This document shows, piece by piece, positions 1 through 7,071 of a DNA stretch of 15,279 nt. The notes under the pieces were generated by a model. The model saw nothing but the letters and a program-made list of their open reading frames with translations, did no database searches and had not been told where the DNA came from. The translations under genes were made by a program, and so were the position numbers. Each line of letters starts with the position of its first letter. The stretch's first letter is position 1. The stretch spans positions 1-15,279 of the forward strand of contig JACRHO010000047.1 of NCBI GenBank assembly GCA_016212045.1, given 5' to 3'. Origin of the DNA: Candidatus Omnitrophota bacterium. GTDB taxonomy: Bacteria; Omnitrophota; Gorgyraeia; Gygaellales; Profunditerraquicolaceae.

Positions 1-995
1 GTGCGGAAATGCTGGGTGCCTCTTACCGGGTCACACTGATAAATATAATAAGGCCTGACTCTAATCTGCAGGAGTTCCTGCATCAGTTTTTTCATAATAT
101 AAGGCCGGTCATTAATCCCTTTTAAAAGCACGCTCTGGCTCCCCAGAGGAATCCCGGCATCGGAAAGCATATCGCAGGCAATTTTACAGCGCTTGGTGAT
201 TTCTTTGGGATGGTTAAAATGGATACTGATCCAAAGAGGCGCGTAAATTTTAAGCATATTCACTAATTTTTCAGTGATGCGCTGGGGTAAGGTCACCGGC
301 AGACGCGTGCCCAGGCGTAAGAATTCCACATGCGAAATATCGCGCACCCTTTTAATCAGGCTCTCTACTTCTTCATCTTCTAAAACAAAGGGGTCTCCGC
401 CGGAAATTAAGACATCCCTTATCTTTTTGTTGGACTTTATATATTCAATGGCCGCGTCAAATTTTGCCGCTGAAAAATTCTCTTGCTTATCGTACTCACC
501 GACCAGCCTTCTCCTGGTGCAATGCCGGCAATACATCGCGCAATGCTCTGTGGCTAAAAGCAAAACGCGGTCTGGATAGCGGTGCACTAAATGCGCTGCT
601 GGAGAATCCCGGTCTTCGGCGCAAGGATCAACCATCTCATGAGGCCCAATAATATTCTCTGCTAGTGTCGGCACCGCCTGTCTTCTTAAAGGACAGCTGG
701 GGTCTTCTGGGTCAATTAGAGTCAGCCAATAGGGAGTAATAGCCATAGATAATCGACCGCTGGCTTTTTTAATCCCCGCCTCTTCCTCAGGTGTTAATTT
801 AATCACCTGGCTAAGTTCTTCTCTGCTGCGCACCCGATGCTTTAACTGCCAGTGCCAATCTTCCCAGTCCAGAGGATTAACCTCTTTGTATAAACTTATC
901 TGTTGATAATCCAAGGGTCGGCGGGTAGGGCGCGCAAGAGCAGGAGACTCCAGCACTAATTTCTGGCTCTCTGTTACTGCTGTGTTCTGATTCAA
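1..995 (-). CDS. kamA: KamA-family lysine 2,3-aminomutase (3' end beyond window)
   Basis: Radical SAM/PLP enzyme expected to convert L-lysine to beta-lysine. About 331 residues are visible. They include the radical SAM cysteines C152, C156 and C159 in a CxMYCRHCTRRR motif, SGGDP at 198-202, HFNHP near 259, and YQCDP at 319-323 followed by HFR. D322 matches the aspartate that holds the lysine side chain in clostridial aminomutase, and R161 matches the carboxylate-binding arginine; EpmB-type relatives lack the YQCD form. The PLP lysine lies past the window edge, so activity cannot be confirmed. I chose the TTG start at 995 because it overlaps the TGA of the upstream ligase (TTGA) and has AGGAG 6 nt before it; no ATG precedes the conserved region. 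It is the third gene of a ligase-ligase-kamA unit. N-acetyl-beta-lysine synthesis is an alternative role, but no acetyltransferase is visible. Confidence 0.92.
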   Translation of the reverse strand, partial: MNQNTAVTESQKLVLESPALARPTRRPLDYQQISLYKEVNPLDWEDWHWQLKHRVRSREELSQVIKLTPEEEAGIKKASGRLSMAITPYWLTLIDPEDPSCPLRRQAVPTLAENIIGPHEMVDPCAEDRDSPAAHLVHRYPDRVLLLATEHCAMYCRHCTRRRLVGEYDKQENFSAAKFDAAIEYIKSNKKIRDVLISGGDPFVLEDEEVESLIKRVRDISHVEFLRLGTRLPVTLPQRITEKLVNMLKIYAPLWISIHFNHPKEITKRCKIACDMLSDAGIPLGSQSVLLKGINDRPYIMKKLMQELLQIRVRPYYIYQCDPVRGTQHFR

Positions 996-1996
996 TTTTG
1001 ACTCCTTTTTCTTTCTGCGGCGCTCAAGAGTATCGCCTCAATCAGGTCGTCATATTTCATTCCTGCCGCATAAGCCATCAGGGAAAAATTAGACTCATCT
1101 GGACTTAAACCCGGCAAGGGATTTATCTCTAAGACATAAGGGATGTTATCTTTACTTAAACGAATATCAGTGCGCGAAATATCCAGGCAAGCGATGGCAC
1201 GGTGCGTCTTTAGGGCAGCATCTTTTACTTTGTCTTCTATATCTTTATCCAGGCGCGCCGGGCAGTGAAAAGAAGGTAAAAGCCCCAATTCTTTATTCCC
1301 CTGATATTCCTTCATCCTCCAGGAATAAAAATACTCGCCACTTTTCCCGCAGCCCGCAAAATCTATCTCTAAAATAGGTAAGATCATAACCTTGCCATTC
1401 TCTAAAATTCCGACGGTCAGCTCTCTTCCCTCAATAAACTCCTCAACCAAGACCTCTTGTTTATATGTCTCTTTTATTTCTCTGATTTTTTTATAAAGGA
1501 GGCCTTCGTTATTCACCACGCAGGATATATCTATGCCCTTGGCTGAACCTTCGCGGTTGGGCTTTACTATTAAAGGAAATTTTAACTGAGGGTCTAATGT
1601 TTCGTTGCCTCTGAAAAATATTTGAAAATTTGGCGTGGGAATGCCTTCGGCCTTTAATATCTTTTTGGTTAGTCCTTTGTTCAGGGCCAAGGCCAAACAG
1701 AAGGTATTGGAGCCGGTATAGGGAATATCTAAGCAATCTAAAATGGCGGGGAGTTCTGCCTCGCGGAATTTTCCGCAAGTCCCTTCAGCAATATTAAAGA
1801 CCAGGTCCGCACGGTTCTGGCTAAAATAAGAAAAGAGATCCGGCCTATCCGCATCAACCAAATCCACCCGATGACCGCGGCTTTTAATTGCCGAGGCAAT
1901 GGCGTTTATGGTCTGAGGAGAATCAAATTCCGAAAAATAATCCATAGGCTTGGCTTCGTCTTTTCTTTTTAAATTATATGCAAGAGTAATTCTCAT
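992..1996 (-). CDS. ATP-grasp ligase, D-Ala-D-Ala ligase superfamily (copy 2)
   Basis: A 334-residue ATP-grasp enzyme that should join a carboxylate to an amine through an acyl phosphate. Visible parts are an N-terminal preATP-grasp lobe with DLVFNIAEG (65-72), central lysine K145 before the glycine-rich loop EGSAKG (149-154), VEEFIEG (184-190), and the metal-binding segment SRTDIR through EINPLPGLSPDES (about 274-302). It differs from true Ddl: the N-terminal GGxSxExxVS signature is replaced by SEFDSPQTI, so the substrate may not be D-alanine. The ATG at 1996 directly abuts the stop of copy 1 and has no Shine-Dalgarno sequence, which suggests translational coupling. Its 3' end overlaps kamA by 4 nt. 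It is clearly paralogous to copy 1 but diverged in the substrate-facing regions. Superfamily is secure; substrate unknown. Confidence 0.88.
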   Translation of the reverse strand: MRITLAYNLKRKDEAKPMDYFSEFDSPQTINAIASAIKSRGHRVDLVDADRPDLFSYFSQNRADLVFNIAEGTCGKFREAELPAILDCLDIPYTGSNTFCLALALNKGLTKKILKAEGIPTPNFQIFFRGNETLDPQLKFPLIVKPNREGSAKGIDISCVVNNEGLLYKKIREIKETYKQEVLVEEFIEGRELTVGILENGKVMILPILEIDFAGCGKSGEYFYSWRMKEYQGNKELGLLPSFHCPARLDKDIEDKVKDAALKTHRAIACLDISRTDIRLSKDNIPYVLEINPLPGLSPDESNFSLMAYAAGMKYDDLIEAILLSAAERKRSQN

Positions 1997-2986
1997 TTAA
2001 TTTAAATTATACCTTTTAAAAGCGCTATTTAAAATCTTGCCAATCATCTCCGGGTAAGAGATGCCGATGACCTTTGCTATCAACATAAACACATCTTCAG
2101 TAGATAAGCTCGGCAGGGGATTTATCTCTAAGGCATAAGGCCGGCCTGCTTTGTCCACCCGGAAATCAACCCGGCCAAAATCTAAGCAATCCACGGCCTT
2201 ATAAACTCGCAGTGCAAGACTAGAAATCTCCTGATGCAATTCCTTCTCTATCGGCGCCGGGCAGACATATTCCAGCCGCTCCGAACTGATGCGGGCAAAG
2301 GTATAAAATTTGTCATTGAGATTCAGGTCTCCGTCAATTTTTACCTGCACCGCTGGCAATACCTCTGGCGGATCATTGCCGATTATGGCCACGGTAAACT
2401 CTTGTCCCGAGATAAATTCTTCTACCAAGGCCGGCTGCTTATAGGTATTAACAACGAGCTCCACCTGTCTTTTTAGGCTGTTCATATCTTCTACGCGGGA
2501 GTTGTCAGAGAGGCCTTTGGAGGAGCCTTCAAAACGCGGCTTGACAATGAGAGGGAATTCTAAATGGTCTGTATCAACTAAATTATCCAGATTCTTTATC
2601 TCAAAAAATCTGGGGGTGGGAATTCCTTCGGCAATAAAGATTTTCTTGGCCATAATCTTATCCAGGGTCAGGGACAAGGTCAGGGCATCTGCACCCACAA
2701 AAGGAATCCCGGCCATCTCCAATAAGATAGGTATCTGGGATTCTCTATTCCTGCCAGTATAGCCCTCCGAGAGATTAAAGACAATATCTACCTTAAGATT
2801 ATTTATTTTCTCTAATAAACTGGAGGCATTGCCAATTTTTTCTACCTTAAAACCACAGGAGCTGATGGCATCGGCAATCACATCAATAGTAGAAGGGTGG
2901 TCAAATTCGGCATTGGCATCCGGGGGGTCGCCCTCCTTAAACTGATAATCTGTCTTTAAATCGTAAGTTAAACCAACGGTTTTCAT
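1997..2986 (-). CDS. ATP-grasp ligase, D-Ala-D-Ala ligase superfamily (copy 1)
   Basis: A 329-residue ATP-grasp ligase, first gene of the ligase-ligase-kamA unit. Visible motifs are DIVFNLSEG (67-75), IVKP (147-150), the ATP loop EGSSKG (153-158), VEEFISG (188-194), and GRVDFR to EINPLP (271-292), which supplies the Mg-binding Glu/Asn. As in copy 2, the classic Ddl N-terminal signature is replaced, here by AEFDHPSTI. The frame is open to an ATG at 3025, but that codon sits inside a perfect hairpin. The ATG at 2986 gives an N-terminus (MKTVGLTYDLK) that aligns with copy 2 (MRITLAYNLK), so I chose 2986. No strong ribosome-binding site precedes it. A promoter candidate lies at 3059-3088. Databases would probably call it D-alanine-D-alanine ligase; I would not accept that substrate without more evidence. 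Confidence 0.88.
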   Translation of the reverse strand: MKTVGLTYDLKTDYQFKEGDPPDANAEFDHPSTIDVIADAISSCGFKVEKIGNASSLLEKINNLKVDIVFNLSEGYTGRNRESQIPILLEMAGIPFVGADALTLSLTLDKIMAKKIFIAEGIPTPRFFEIKNLDNLVDTDHLEFPLIVKPRFEGSSKGLSDNSRVEDMNSLKRQVELVVNTYKQPALVEEFISGQEFTVAIIGNDPPEVLPAVQVKIDGDLNLNDKFYTFARISSERLEYVCPAPIEKELHQEISSLALRVYKAVDCLDFGRVDFRVDKAGRPYALEINPLPSLSTEDVFMLIAKVIGISYPEMIGKILNSAFKRYNLN

Positions 2987-2997
2987 CAAATGAAGCC

Positions 2998-3032
2998 ATA
3001 ACTTATGGAGCACGAAGTGCGACATAAGTTAT
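2998..3032. repeat. Perfect hairpin A at the 5' end of the ligase operon
   Basis: Arms ATAACTTATG (2998-3007) and CATAAGTTAT (3023-3032) are perfect inverts. Inside them GCAC/GTGC pairs around a GAA loop, with symmetric GA/GA mismatches between the two stems. It begins 11 nt upstream of the chosen ATG (2986) and contains the alternative ATG (3025). Its core (TTATGGAGC...GCGACATAA) resembles hairpin C read on the opposite strand, so the two may belong to one repeat family. Confidence 0.75.
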
Positions 3033-3045
3033 TTGGCTGAATTTG

Positions 3046-3092
3046 ACCCTTGACATTTTCTATAGTTCATCTACTGGAAAAATGTCAAGGGT
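3046..3092. repeat. Inverted repeat B carrying a promoter
   Basis: The 14-bp arms ACCCTTGACATTTT (3046-3059) and AAAATGTCAAGGGT (3079-3092) are perfect inverts around a 19-nt centre. Each arm contains TTGACA on one strand. The minus-strand promoter hexamers lie within the element. It could be an operator, a small palindromic mobile element or a transcript hairpin; the sequence alone does not decide. Confidence 0.75.
3059..3088 (-). promoter_or_regulatory. Sigma70-like promoter for the ligase-ligase-kamA unit
   Basis: On the minus strand a consensus -35 box TTGACA (3088-3083) is followed after 18 bp by TATAGA (3064-3059), a near-consensus -10 box. Initiation near 3050 would give a leader of about 65 nt that includes hairpin A before the ATG at 2986. 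It lies downstream of the UPF0280 terminator, the expected place for the next unit's promoter. The -35 is embedded in the right arm of inverted repeat B, so access may depend on whatever binds that repeat. Confidence 0.55.
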
Positions 3093-3098
3093 TAATTC

Positions 3099-3140
3099 GG
3101 GCATACAATTTATGTTCGCTTTGCTCCATAAATTGTGCCC
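3099..3140. repeat. Hairpin C
   Basis: GGGCATACAATTTATG (3099-3114) pairs with CATAAATTGTGCCC (3127-3140) apart from a two-base irregularity near the base of the stem, around a 12-nt loop. On the minus strand the core reads TTTATGGAGCAAAGCGAACATAAA, similar to the core of hairpin A on the plus strand. No T-run follows on either strand, so it does not look like an intrinsic terminator. Confidence 0.7.
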
Positions 3141-3145
3141 TCATT

Positions 3146-3180
3146 AAAAAATAAGGGCTCCTTTTTATTTTGAGCCCTTA
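3146..3180 (-). terminator. Intrinsic terminator after the UPF0280 gene
   Basis: TAAGGGCTC (3152-3160) and GAGCCCTTA (3172-3180) form a perfect 9-bp stem with an 11-nt loop. On the minus strand the stem is followed at once by a run of six T (3151-3146). It lies about 80 bp after the UPF0280 stop. The 3181-3261 stretch between them is AT-rich and shows no gene. Confidence 0.85.
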
Positions 3181-3261
3181 AAGTTCAGCCTAATTTTTCC
3201 AATTTTATCTATCTACCTCCAAAAAAACTAACTAAAATATTTTATTTACACTATTTTTTTA

Positions 3262-4017
3262 TCACAATATATTATTTTTGTCAAGTAAAAATTCAAAGTC
3301 CCCCCAACTAATCAGATTATTTTTTATCATCATTACTGCGCCAGATACGCCTTTTATTGACCGGGCGAAATTCAACGTCTTGTTTAAGTCTTTTTCTGAA
3401 TTTATCCGGTTAGCGCAGGCCGTGGCCACAGCATCGGCCAAGGCCGCGTTTTGAGAAAAAATTATGACGCTATCCGCGCGGCCAAAACTCAAGGAATGCC
3501 CCAGGCTCCCTGAGGATGCGCAAACACCCAAAGGAGTGTTTTCAGGTTTTATTTTTAAAAAAAGTTTATTCCAGATTTTGTTTTGGCCGGCATAGATACC
3601 CACTTTGCGGATTTTGCGGATTTTTAAAAAGATATCTCCGCCGTTTTCAATAATTACTTCTTGATAACCTTTCTTTAATAAATCCCTGCCTAAAGATTGG
3701 GCAATGGCGCCGGCTACTGCGGCCATTGGCCCGACATTGGCTTCTCGGGCGGCATGAGACATCTCTTTAATAATTCTTGGCGCATGCAACTCGACTGCTA
3801 TGGGCTTTAAACTCGTCAGGAATCTGCGCTCCTTATCTATATAATTTTCAATTTCAGAGCGGTATCTGCGGATTCTTTCCTGCACAAATTTTTTATCCAG
3901 CGGCTTATCCGTAAGAATCTGTAAATCTGTCTCTTTCACACTCAGGCGGCTTAAGAATAAATCCCTCGCCCCTACCCAATTGCGATAAAATCGTCTCTGG
4001 TATTTATTAGTTTTCAT
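3262..4017 (-). CDS. UPF0280 family protein (ApbE-like fold)
   Basis: A 251-residue member of the UPF0280/COG2122 family, distant relatives of the flavin transferase ApbE, often seen in methanogens and other anaerobes; the function is not established. The family hallmarks are all present: NVGPMAAVAGAIAQ (94-107), VIIENGGDIF (121-130), and CASSGSLGHSLSFGRAD (166-182), followed by ALADAVATACAN. Length is normal. The start at 4017 is the first ATG of the frame, with a weak ribosome-binding site. Residues 132-138 (KIRKIRK) come from a 9-bp tandem duplication. The gene stands alone between the 445-bp structured spacer and its own terminator; TGA is immediately followed by TAA. Nothing in the sequence links it functionally to the hyp genes. 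Confidence 0.88.
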   Translation of the reverse strand: MKTNKYQRRFYRNWVGARDLFLSRLSVKETDLQILTDKPLDKKFVQERIRRYRSEIENYIDKERRFLTSLKPIAVELHAPRIIKEMSHAAREANVGPMAAVAGAIAQSLGRDLLKKGYQEVIIENGGDIFLKIRKIRKVGIYAGQNKIWNKLFLKIKPENTPLGVCASSGSLGHSLSFGRADSVIIFSQNAALADAVATACANRINSEKDLNKTLNFARSIKGVSGAVMMIKNNLISWGDFEFLLDKNNIL

Positions 4018-4227
4018 TATTAAAAACTTTTAGCGTCTGTCTTGTCCTGTTTCTCGCGGGGACGCTTGTTTTGCCCCAGCGTGGCAAAACTGCGCTCGCC
4101 TGCGGCGCCTCGCTCTGCCTGACTTCGTATCAATAGGGGCAACCATGCCTCACTCGGCGTCCTCGGACCGCCCTCACTCGAAATCAGTCCAAGCCAGCCG
4201 CTAAAATAAACGATATTTTAAAAATAC
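4018..4227. other. Gene-free spacer with small hairpins (left part)
   Basis: No credible reading frame is seen. It holds AGCGTC/GACGCT (4032-4037 with 4061-4066), a perfect 8-bp hairpin GTTTTGCC/GGCAAAAC (4068-4075 with 4083-4090), an imperfect GGC-GTCC/GGAC-GCC hairpin around 4156-4173, and a direct repeat CCTCACTCG at 4148-4156 and 4172-4180. The middle is more GC-rich than the neighbouring genes. The UPF0280 promoter presumably lies here, but I could not identify convincing boxes. Confidence 0.5.
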
Positions 4228-4453
4228 CCTGCCGATTTCCGAGCGAAAAAATGATTAAATTTTAGGGTTCTTGCTGGAGCGCGCATTAGGATTTTTTCGG
4301 CAAAAGTGCGCAAGGAATTACGAGGAGCGGAGGCTCTGTCAGGTCGAAAGTGTGCCGAGAGCGACGAGTAAGCCGTAGCGCACGGCGAAAAAATCCAGCG
4401 CGCGGAAGCAAGACCCTAAAATATCGTAAGCCTAGAGCGAGAAAAGCGGCAGG
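4228..4453. repeat. 226-bp imperfect inverted repeat / long hairpin
   Basis: Nested matching arms run across the whole segment: CCTGCCG (4228-4234) with CGGCAGG (4447-4453); ATTTTAGGGTTCTTGC (4259-4274) with GCAAGACCCTAAAAT (4408-4422, one-base bulge); GCGCGC (4279-4284) with GCGCGC (4398-4403); GGATTTTTTCG (4289-4299) with CGAAAAAATCC (4386-4396), 11 bp perfect; GTGCGC (4306-4311) with GCGCAC (4378-4383); TTAC with GTAA; and GCTCT (4333-4337) with AGAGC (4358-4362), closing a 20-nt loop. It lies just after the hypE stop. It may be a fold-back mobile element or a structured RNA; no transposase or long frame is present. Confidence 0.8.
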
Positions 4454-4462
4454 CGCATTTAT

Positions 4463-5470
4463 TTAACAGATACGCGGTAGCGGTTCGCTGGTGAGCATGT
4501 CTACGATGCGCTGGGTGCCGATAGCAGTATTCAAGATTACTTTGGCTTCAGGCCCTGCTACTACCCTTCCAATTATCCGCGCCCTGCGGCCTTGAGGGTG
4601 TCTCTTTAATAAATGGAGAATCTTCTCTGCGTGCTTGGCTTTAACCACTAATATCGCCATCCCCTCATTGGCAATATACAAAGGGTCTATGCCTAATAAT
4701 TCGCAGGCTGCCCTTACCTTGCTAGAAATAGGGATATTTTTCTCGTCGATAACTATGCCTAAATTTGTGCCGGCGGCAATTTCATTTAAGGTAGTGGCTA
4801 CTCCGCCGCGGGTGGGGTCGCGCATAAACTTTATAGAGTTTGTTTTTCTAATTATAGGCAGGAGTAAACTGTTCAAAGGGGCGCAGTCGCTTCTGATTTT
4901 AAACCCTAAATCCAATTCTTTTCTTTTAGCCAGCACGGCCAGGCCATGCTGGGCAATATTACCTGTGACGATAATCTTATCTCCGGCTTTGATATTTTGG
5001 CGGGAGAATTTTTTCTGCTGGGTAATCCTTCCGATGCCAGCGGTATTGATAAACACTTTGTCGCAGGCGCCTTTTTCTACTACCTTGATATCGCCGGTAA
5101 CAATAACTACTCCTGCCTTTTTAGCATGATAGGAAATGGAATCTACGATTTCTTCTAATAACTGGTAGCCCAACCCCTCCTCCACGATTAAGGCCAGGGA
5201 GAGATATTCCGGACGAGCCCCTAGCATCACCAGGTCATTGACTGTGCCGCAGATAGCTAATTTTCCAATATCTCCGCCGGGAAACTTTATTGGACTGACC
5301 ACAAAGGAATCAGTGGTAAAGGCAAGTCTTTCTTTATAATTTATCAAGGCGCTATCCGAAAGCTCCTTTAAGATAGGATTATTTAATTTCTTTAATAACA
5401 ATTCCCGAATGAGATTATGCATTAATCTTCCGCCGCTGCCATGACCTAATAATATTTTTTGGGGCTTCAT
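4463..5470 (-). CDS. hypE: Hydrogenase maturation protein HypE
   Basis: HypE dehydrates the carbamoyl group that HypF places on its C-terminal cysteine, giving the thiocyanate that supplies the CN ligands of [NiFe]-hydrogenase. The 335-residue product has the PurM/SelD-type fold: GHGSGGR at 9-15, FTTDSFVVSP (51-60), GTVNDLVMLGA (75-85), and RDPTRGG in the C-terminal half. It ends exactly in PRIC, the obligatory terminal-cysteine tail, so the protein is complete and probably active. The start at 5470 gives a standard HypE N-terminus and follows the HAD gene by 3 nt. Unusually, it sits at the far end of the array, about 8.4 kb from hypD. The 445-bp structured spacer follows it. Confidence 0.96.
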   Translation of the reverse strand: MKPQKILLGHGSGGRLMHNLIRELLLKKLNNPILKELSDSALINYKERLAFTTDSFVVSPIKFPGGDIGKLAICGTVNDLVMLGARPEYLSLALIVEEGLGYQLLEEIVDSISYHAKKAGVVIVTGDIKVVEKGACDKVFINTAGIGRITQQKKFSRQNIKAGDKIIVTGNIAQHGLAVLAKRKELDLGFKIRSDCAPLNSLLLPIIRKTNSIKFMRDPTRGGVATTLNEIAAGTNLGIVIDEKNIPISSKVRAACELLGIDPLYIANEGMAILVVKAKHAEKILHLLKRHPQGRRARIIGRVVAGPEAKVILNTAIGTQRIVDMLTSEPLPRIC

Positions 5471-5473
5471 TTT

Positions 5474-6100
5474 TTAATTTATGCTGATTCCTGAATTCTG
5501 TAGGTCTGCTTTAAGCTTATCTACGTCTTGAAAGACAAAGGCCTGCATCCCCAGGCGCCTGGCGCTCTCCACGAGTTCCGGCCGGTCATCCGTATAAAAT
5601 ATGTTGCTGGCCTTAGTCCCTAAAAGTTCAACTGACTTCTCGTAGATTAAAGGCTTGGGCTTAATCGCACCTAACTCAAAGGAGGTAAAGATATGGTGGA
5701 AGGCACTAAAGACAGGAAAATCTTTCTTTAAATACTCGAAGTGCAAGATATTTACATTGGTGATAACTGCCAATTTATATTTTCTTTTTAAGGATTTTGC
5801 CAGATGATAAACCGCATAATTCTTTTCGCTTAAAAAAAAGATGTCATTCCAGATAGAGACAAATTCAGGATAACCCAATTTTAAATTCAACGTCTCTTTT
5901 ACTTTTAGAAAAAAATCCTGGGGAGATATTTTTCCTTCTTCAAAGAGGCAGGTGAGTGGTGAATCAAAGAAGAGATTAAATATCTCCTCTGCGCTTTTAT
6001 CGCAAAAACTAGAGACCTTCCCAGCCGCCCTTCGATGGTCAAAGTCAATTAAAACCCTGCCTAAATCAAAGATGATTGTATCGACTTGGTGATTATCCAT
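5474..6100 (-). CDS. HAD-superfamily (class IA) phosphatase
   Basis: A 208-residue soluble HAD hydrolase. The nucleophile D12 lies in FDLGRVLIDFD, motif II is TN (114-115), motif III is K147 in AIKPKP, and motif IV is DD (171-172) in YTDDRPE. The second motif-I aspartate is glycine, as in the YihX-like branch, which acts on sugar phosphates such as glucose 1-phosphate; the substrate here cannot be told. A helical cap sits between residues 20 and 95. The ATG overlaps the PAC2 stop by one base (TGATG), so translation is coupled. It lies between PAC2 and hypE with 3 nt to the latter. No known hydrogenase maturation step needs a HAD phosphatase, so co-transcription may be incidental. Confidence 0.85.
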   Translation of the reverse strand: MDNHQVDTIIFDLGRVLIDFDHRRAAGKVSSFCDKSAEEIFNLFFDSPLTCLFEEGKISPQDFFLKVKETLNLKLGYPEFVSIWNDIFFLSEKNYAVYHLAKSLKRKYKLAVITNVNILHFEYLKKDFPVFSAFHHIFTSFELGAIKPKPLIYEKSVELLGTKASNIFYTDDRPELVESARRLGMQAFVFQDVDKLKADLQNSGISIN

Positions 6101-7068
6101 CAGTTGCTTTTATTCTCCTTCTTTTTAAATAAATCCAAAAATCTATCTTCGTATTCTTTATACACATTCCATCTATCCAGTTCGCTTTTTAATTCATTGG
6201 CCTTAGATATATCGGCCCTCGCCTGCCCGAAGAGTTTTTCTATTTTCTCCTTCACCGAACCCGGCAGTTTAGTCAGCTGACTCAAGGTCTTCTTTATCTT
6301 CTCAATCTCTTCTTCGCCGATAGGACCAAGGGCAGCGATATCAATCTTAAGATAATCCAGGAGTTTATTGATTTCTTCTTCCATAGCGCGGGTCTGCTCA
6401 ATAAGGTGGGTAAAATTAATCGGGATATCCAAAATCCTACTCAAGGCCTCTAATACTGCATATGCGGCCTTAGGGTTTTCTATCTGAATAGTATAAAGGG
6501 GAATTTCTCCCAACAGGCAATATCCGTTTAGCCCTTCCTTTTTGGCTAAACCCAAAAACAGGCCGTTCATCCCGCTGATCTGGCCCTCAGATAAAAAATT
6601 CAATCTGTAATTCTTTAAAGTTTTATTTAATTCTTCAGATGTGCTGGCATACCAGACACGAGGCGCATGCATATGGTCAATAGCCTGCGGCATCGCGGCA
6701 AAACCAATGACATTTTTTACCTTAAAAATCCGACTCAACTGAATAATCCTCTGGGAGTAGGCTTCTGCCTTGGCCAAATCTGGCTGGGCATTGCTGATAA
6801 ATATAATTAAGTCATTTTTGCGTACAGGATTCTTCCAATAGTAAAACTTTCCGTAAGGTAATTCCGGAATACTCAAAACTCCTTTCTCAATTATACCGCC
6901 GGTTAAATAAAAAAATGACTCTGGCTCAATAAAGGCAAACTCCTCTGCCTTTAATTGCTCTACTAAATAAGTGGCGGCTTTAAAAGCCACCTCTCCCATG
7001 CCCGGCCAGGCCACCACGAGGTTTGGATTGCGCAAGCGTGGCTTCTTATTAATTTTAATCCCTTCCAT
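6100..7068 (-). CDS. PAC2-family protein
   Basis: A 322-residue member of the PAC2 family (COG1938/COG2047 type), related to proteasome assembly chaperone 2, found widely in archaea and scattered bacteria; its bacterial role is unknown. Visible: PNLVVAWPGMGEVAFKAATYLVEQL near the N-terminus, EEFAFIEPESFF, then DLIIFISNAQP, VKNVIGFAAMP, and SGMNGLFLGLAKKEGLNGYCLLGEIP, all typical in that order. Residues from about 220 to 322 are helical and charged, a C-terminal extension seen in some members. No signal peptide or membrane segment, so it is cytoplasmic. It is 3 nt downstream of the M20 gene and overlaps the HAD gene by one base. Confidence 0.83.
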   Translation of the reverse strand: MEGIKINKKPRLRNPNLVVAWPGMGEVAFKAATYLVEQLKAEEFAFIEPESFFYLTGGIIEKGVLSIPELPYGKFYYWKNPVRKNDLIIFISNAQPDLAKAEAYSQRIIQLSRIFKVKNVIGFAAMPQAIDHMHAPRVWYASTSEELNKTLKNYRLNFLSEGQISGMNGLFLGLAKKEGLNGYCLLGEIPLYTIQIENPKAAYAVLEALSRILDIPINFTHLIEQTRAMEEEINKLLDYLKIDIAALGPIGEEEIEKIKKTLSQLTKLPGSVKEKIEKLFGQARADISKANELKSELDRWNVYKEYEDRFLDLFKKKENKSN

Positions 7069-7071
7069 GAT

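Noticed and set aside
274..652. Plus-strand open frames over the kamA region and similar plus-strand frames elsewhere
   Set aside because: They are antisense to well-conserved minus-strand genes, show no recognisable motifs and lack ribosome-binding sites.
1..995. EpmB-type aminomutase acting on elongation factor P
   Set aside because: The YQCDP motif and longer N-terminal region match free-lysine KamA enzymes rather than EpmB; no efp or epmA is nearby.
1509..1778. 89-codon minus-strand frame inside ligase copy 2
   Set aside because: It is an out-of-frame shadow of the conserved ATP-grasp core.
1997..3025. True D-Ala-D-Ala ligase (ddl) for cell-wall synthesis
   Set aside because: ATP-grasp motifs fit, but the N-terminal GGxSxExxVS signature is replaced, there are two tandem divergent copies, and the partner is kamA rather than mur genes.
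3051..3080. Plus-strand promoter from the left-arm TTGACA of repeat B
   Set aside because: No -10-like box lies 16-19 bp downstream and no plus-strand gene follows.
3099..3140. Hairpin C as a second terminator
   Set aside because: Neither strand has a T-run after the stem; the real terminator is at 3146-3180.
4018..4462. CRISPR array or tRNA in the gene-free spacer
   Set aside because: There are no regularly spaced identical repeats and no cloverleaf with a T-loop motif; the structure is a single long inverted repeat plus small hairpins.
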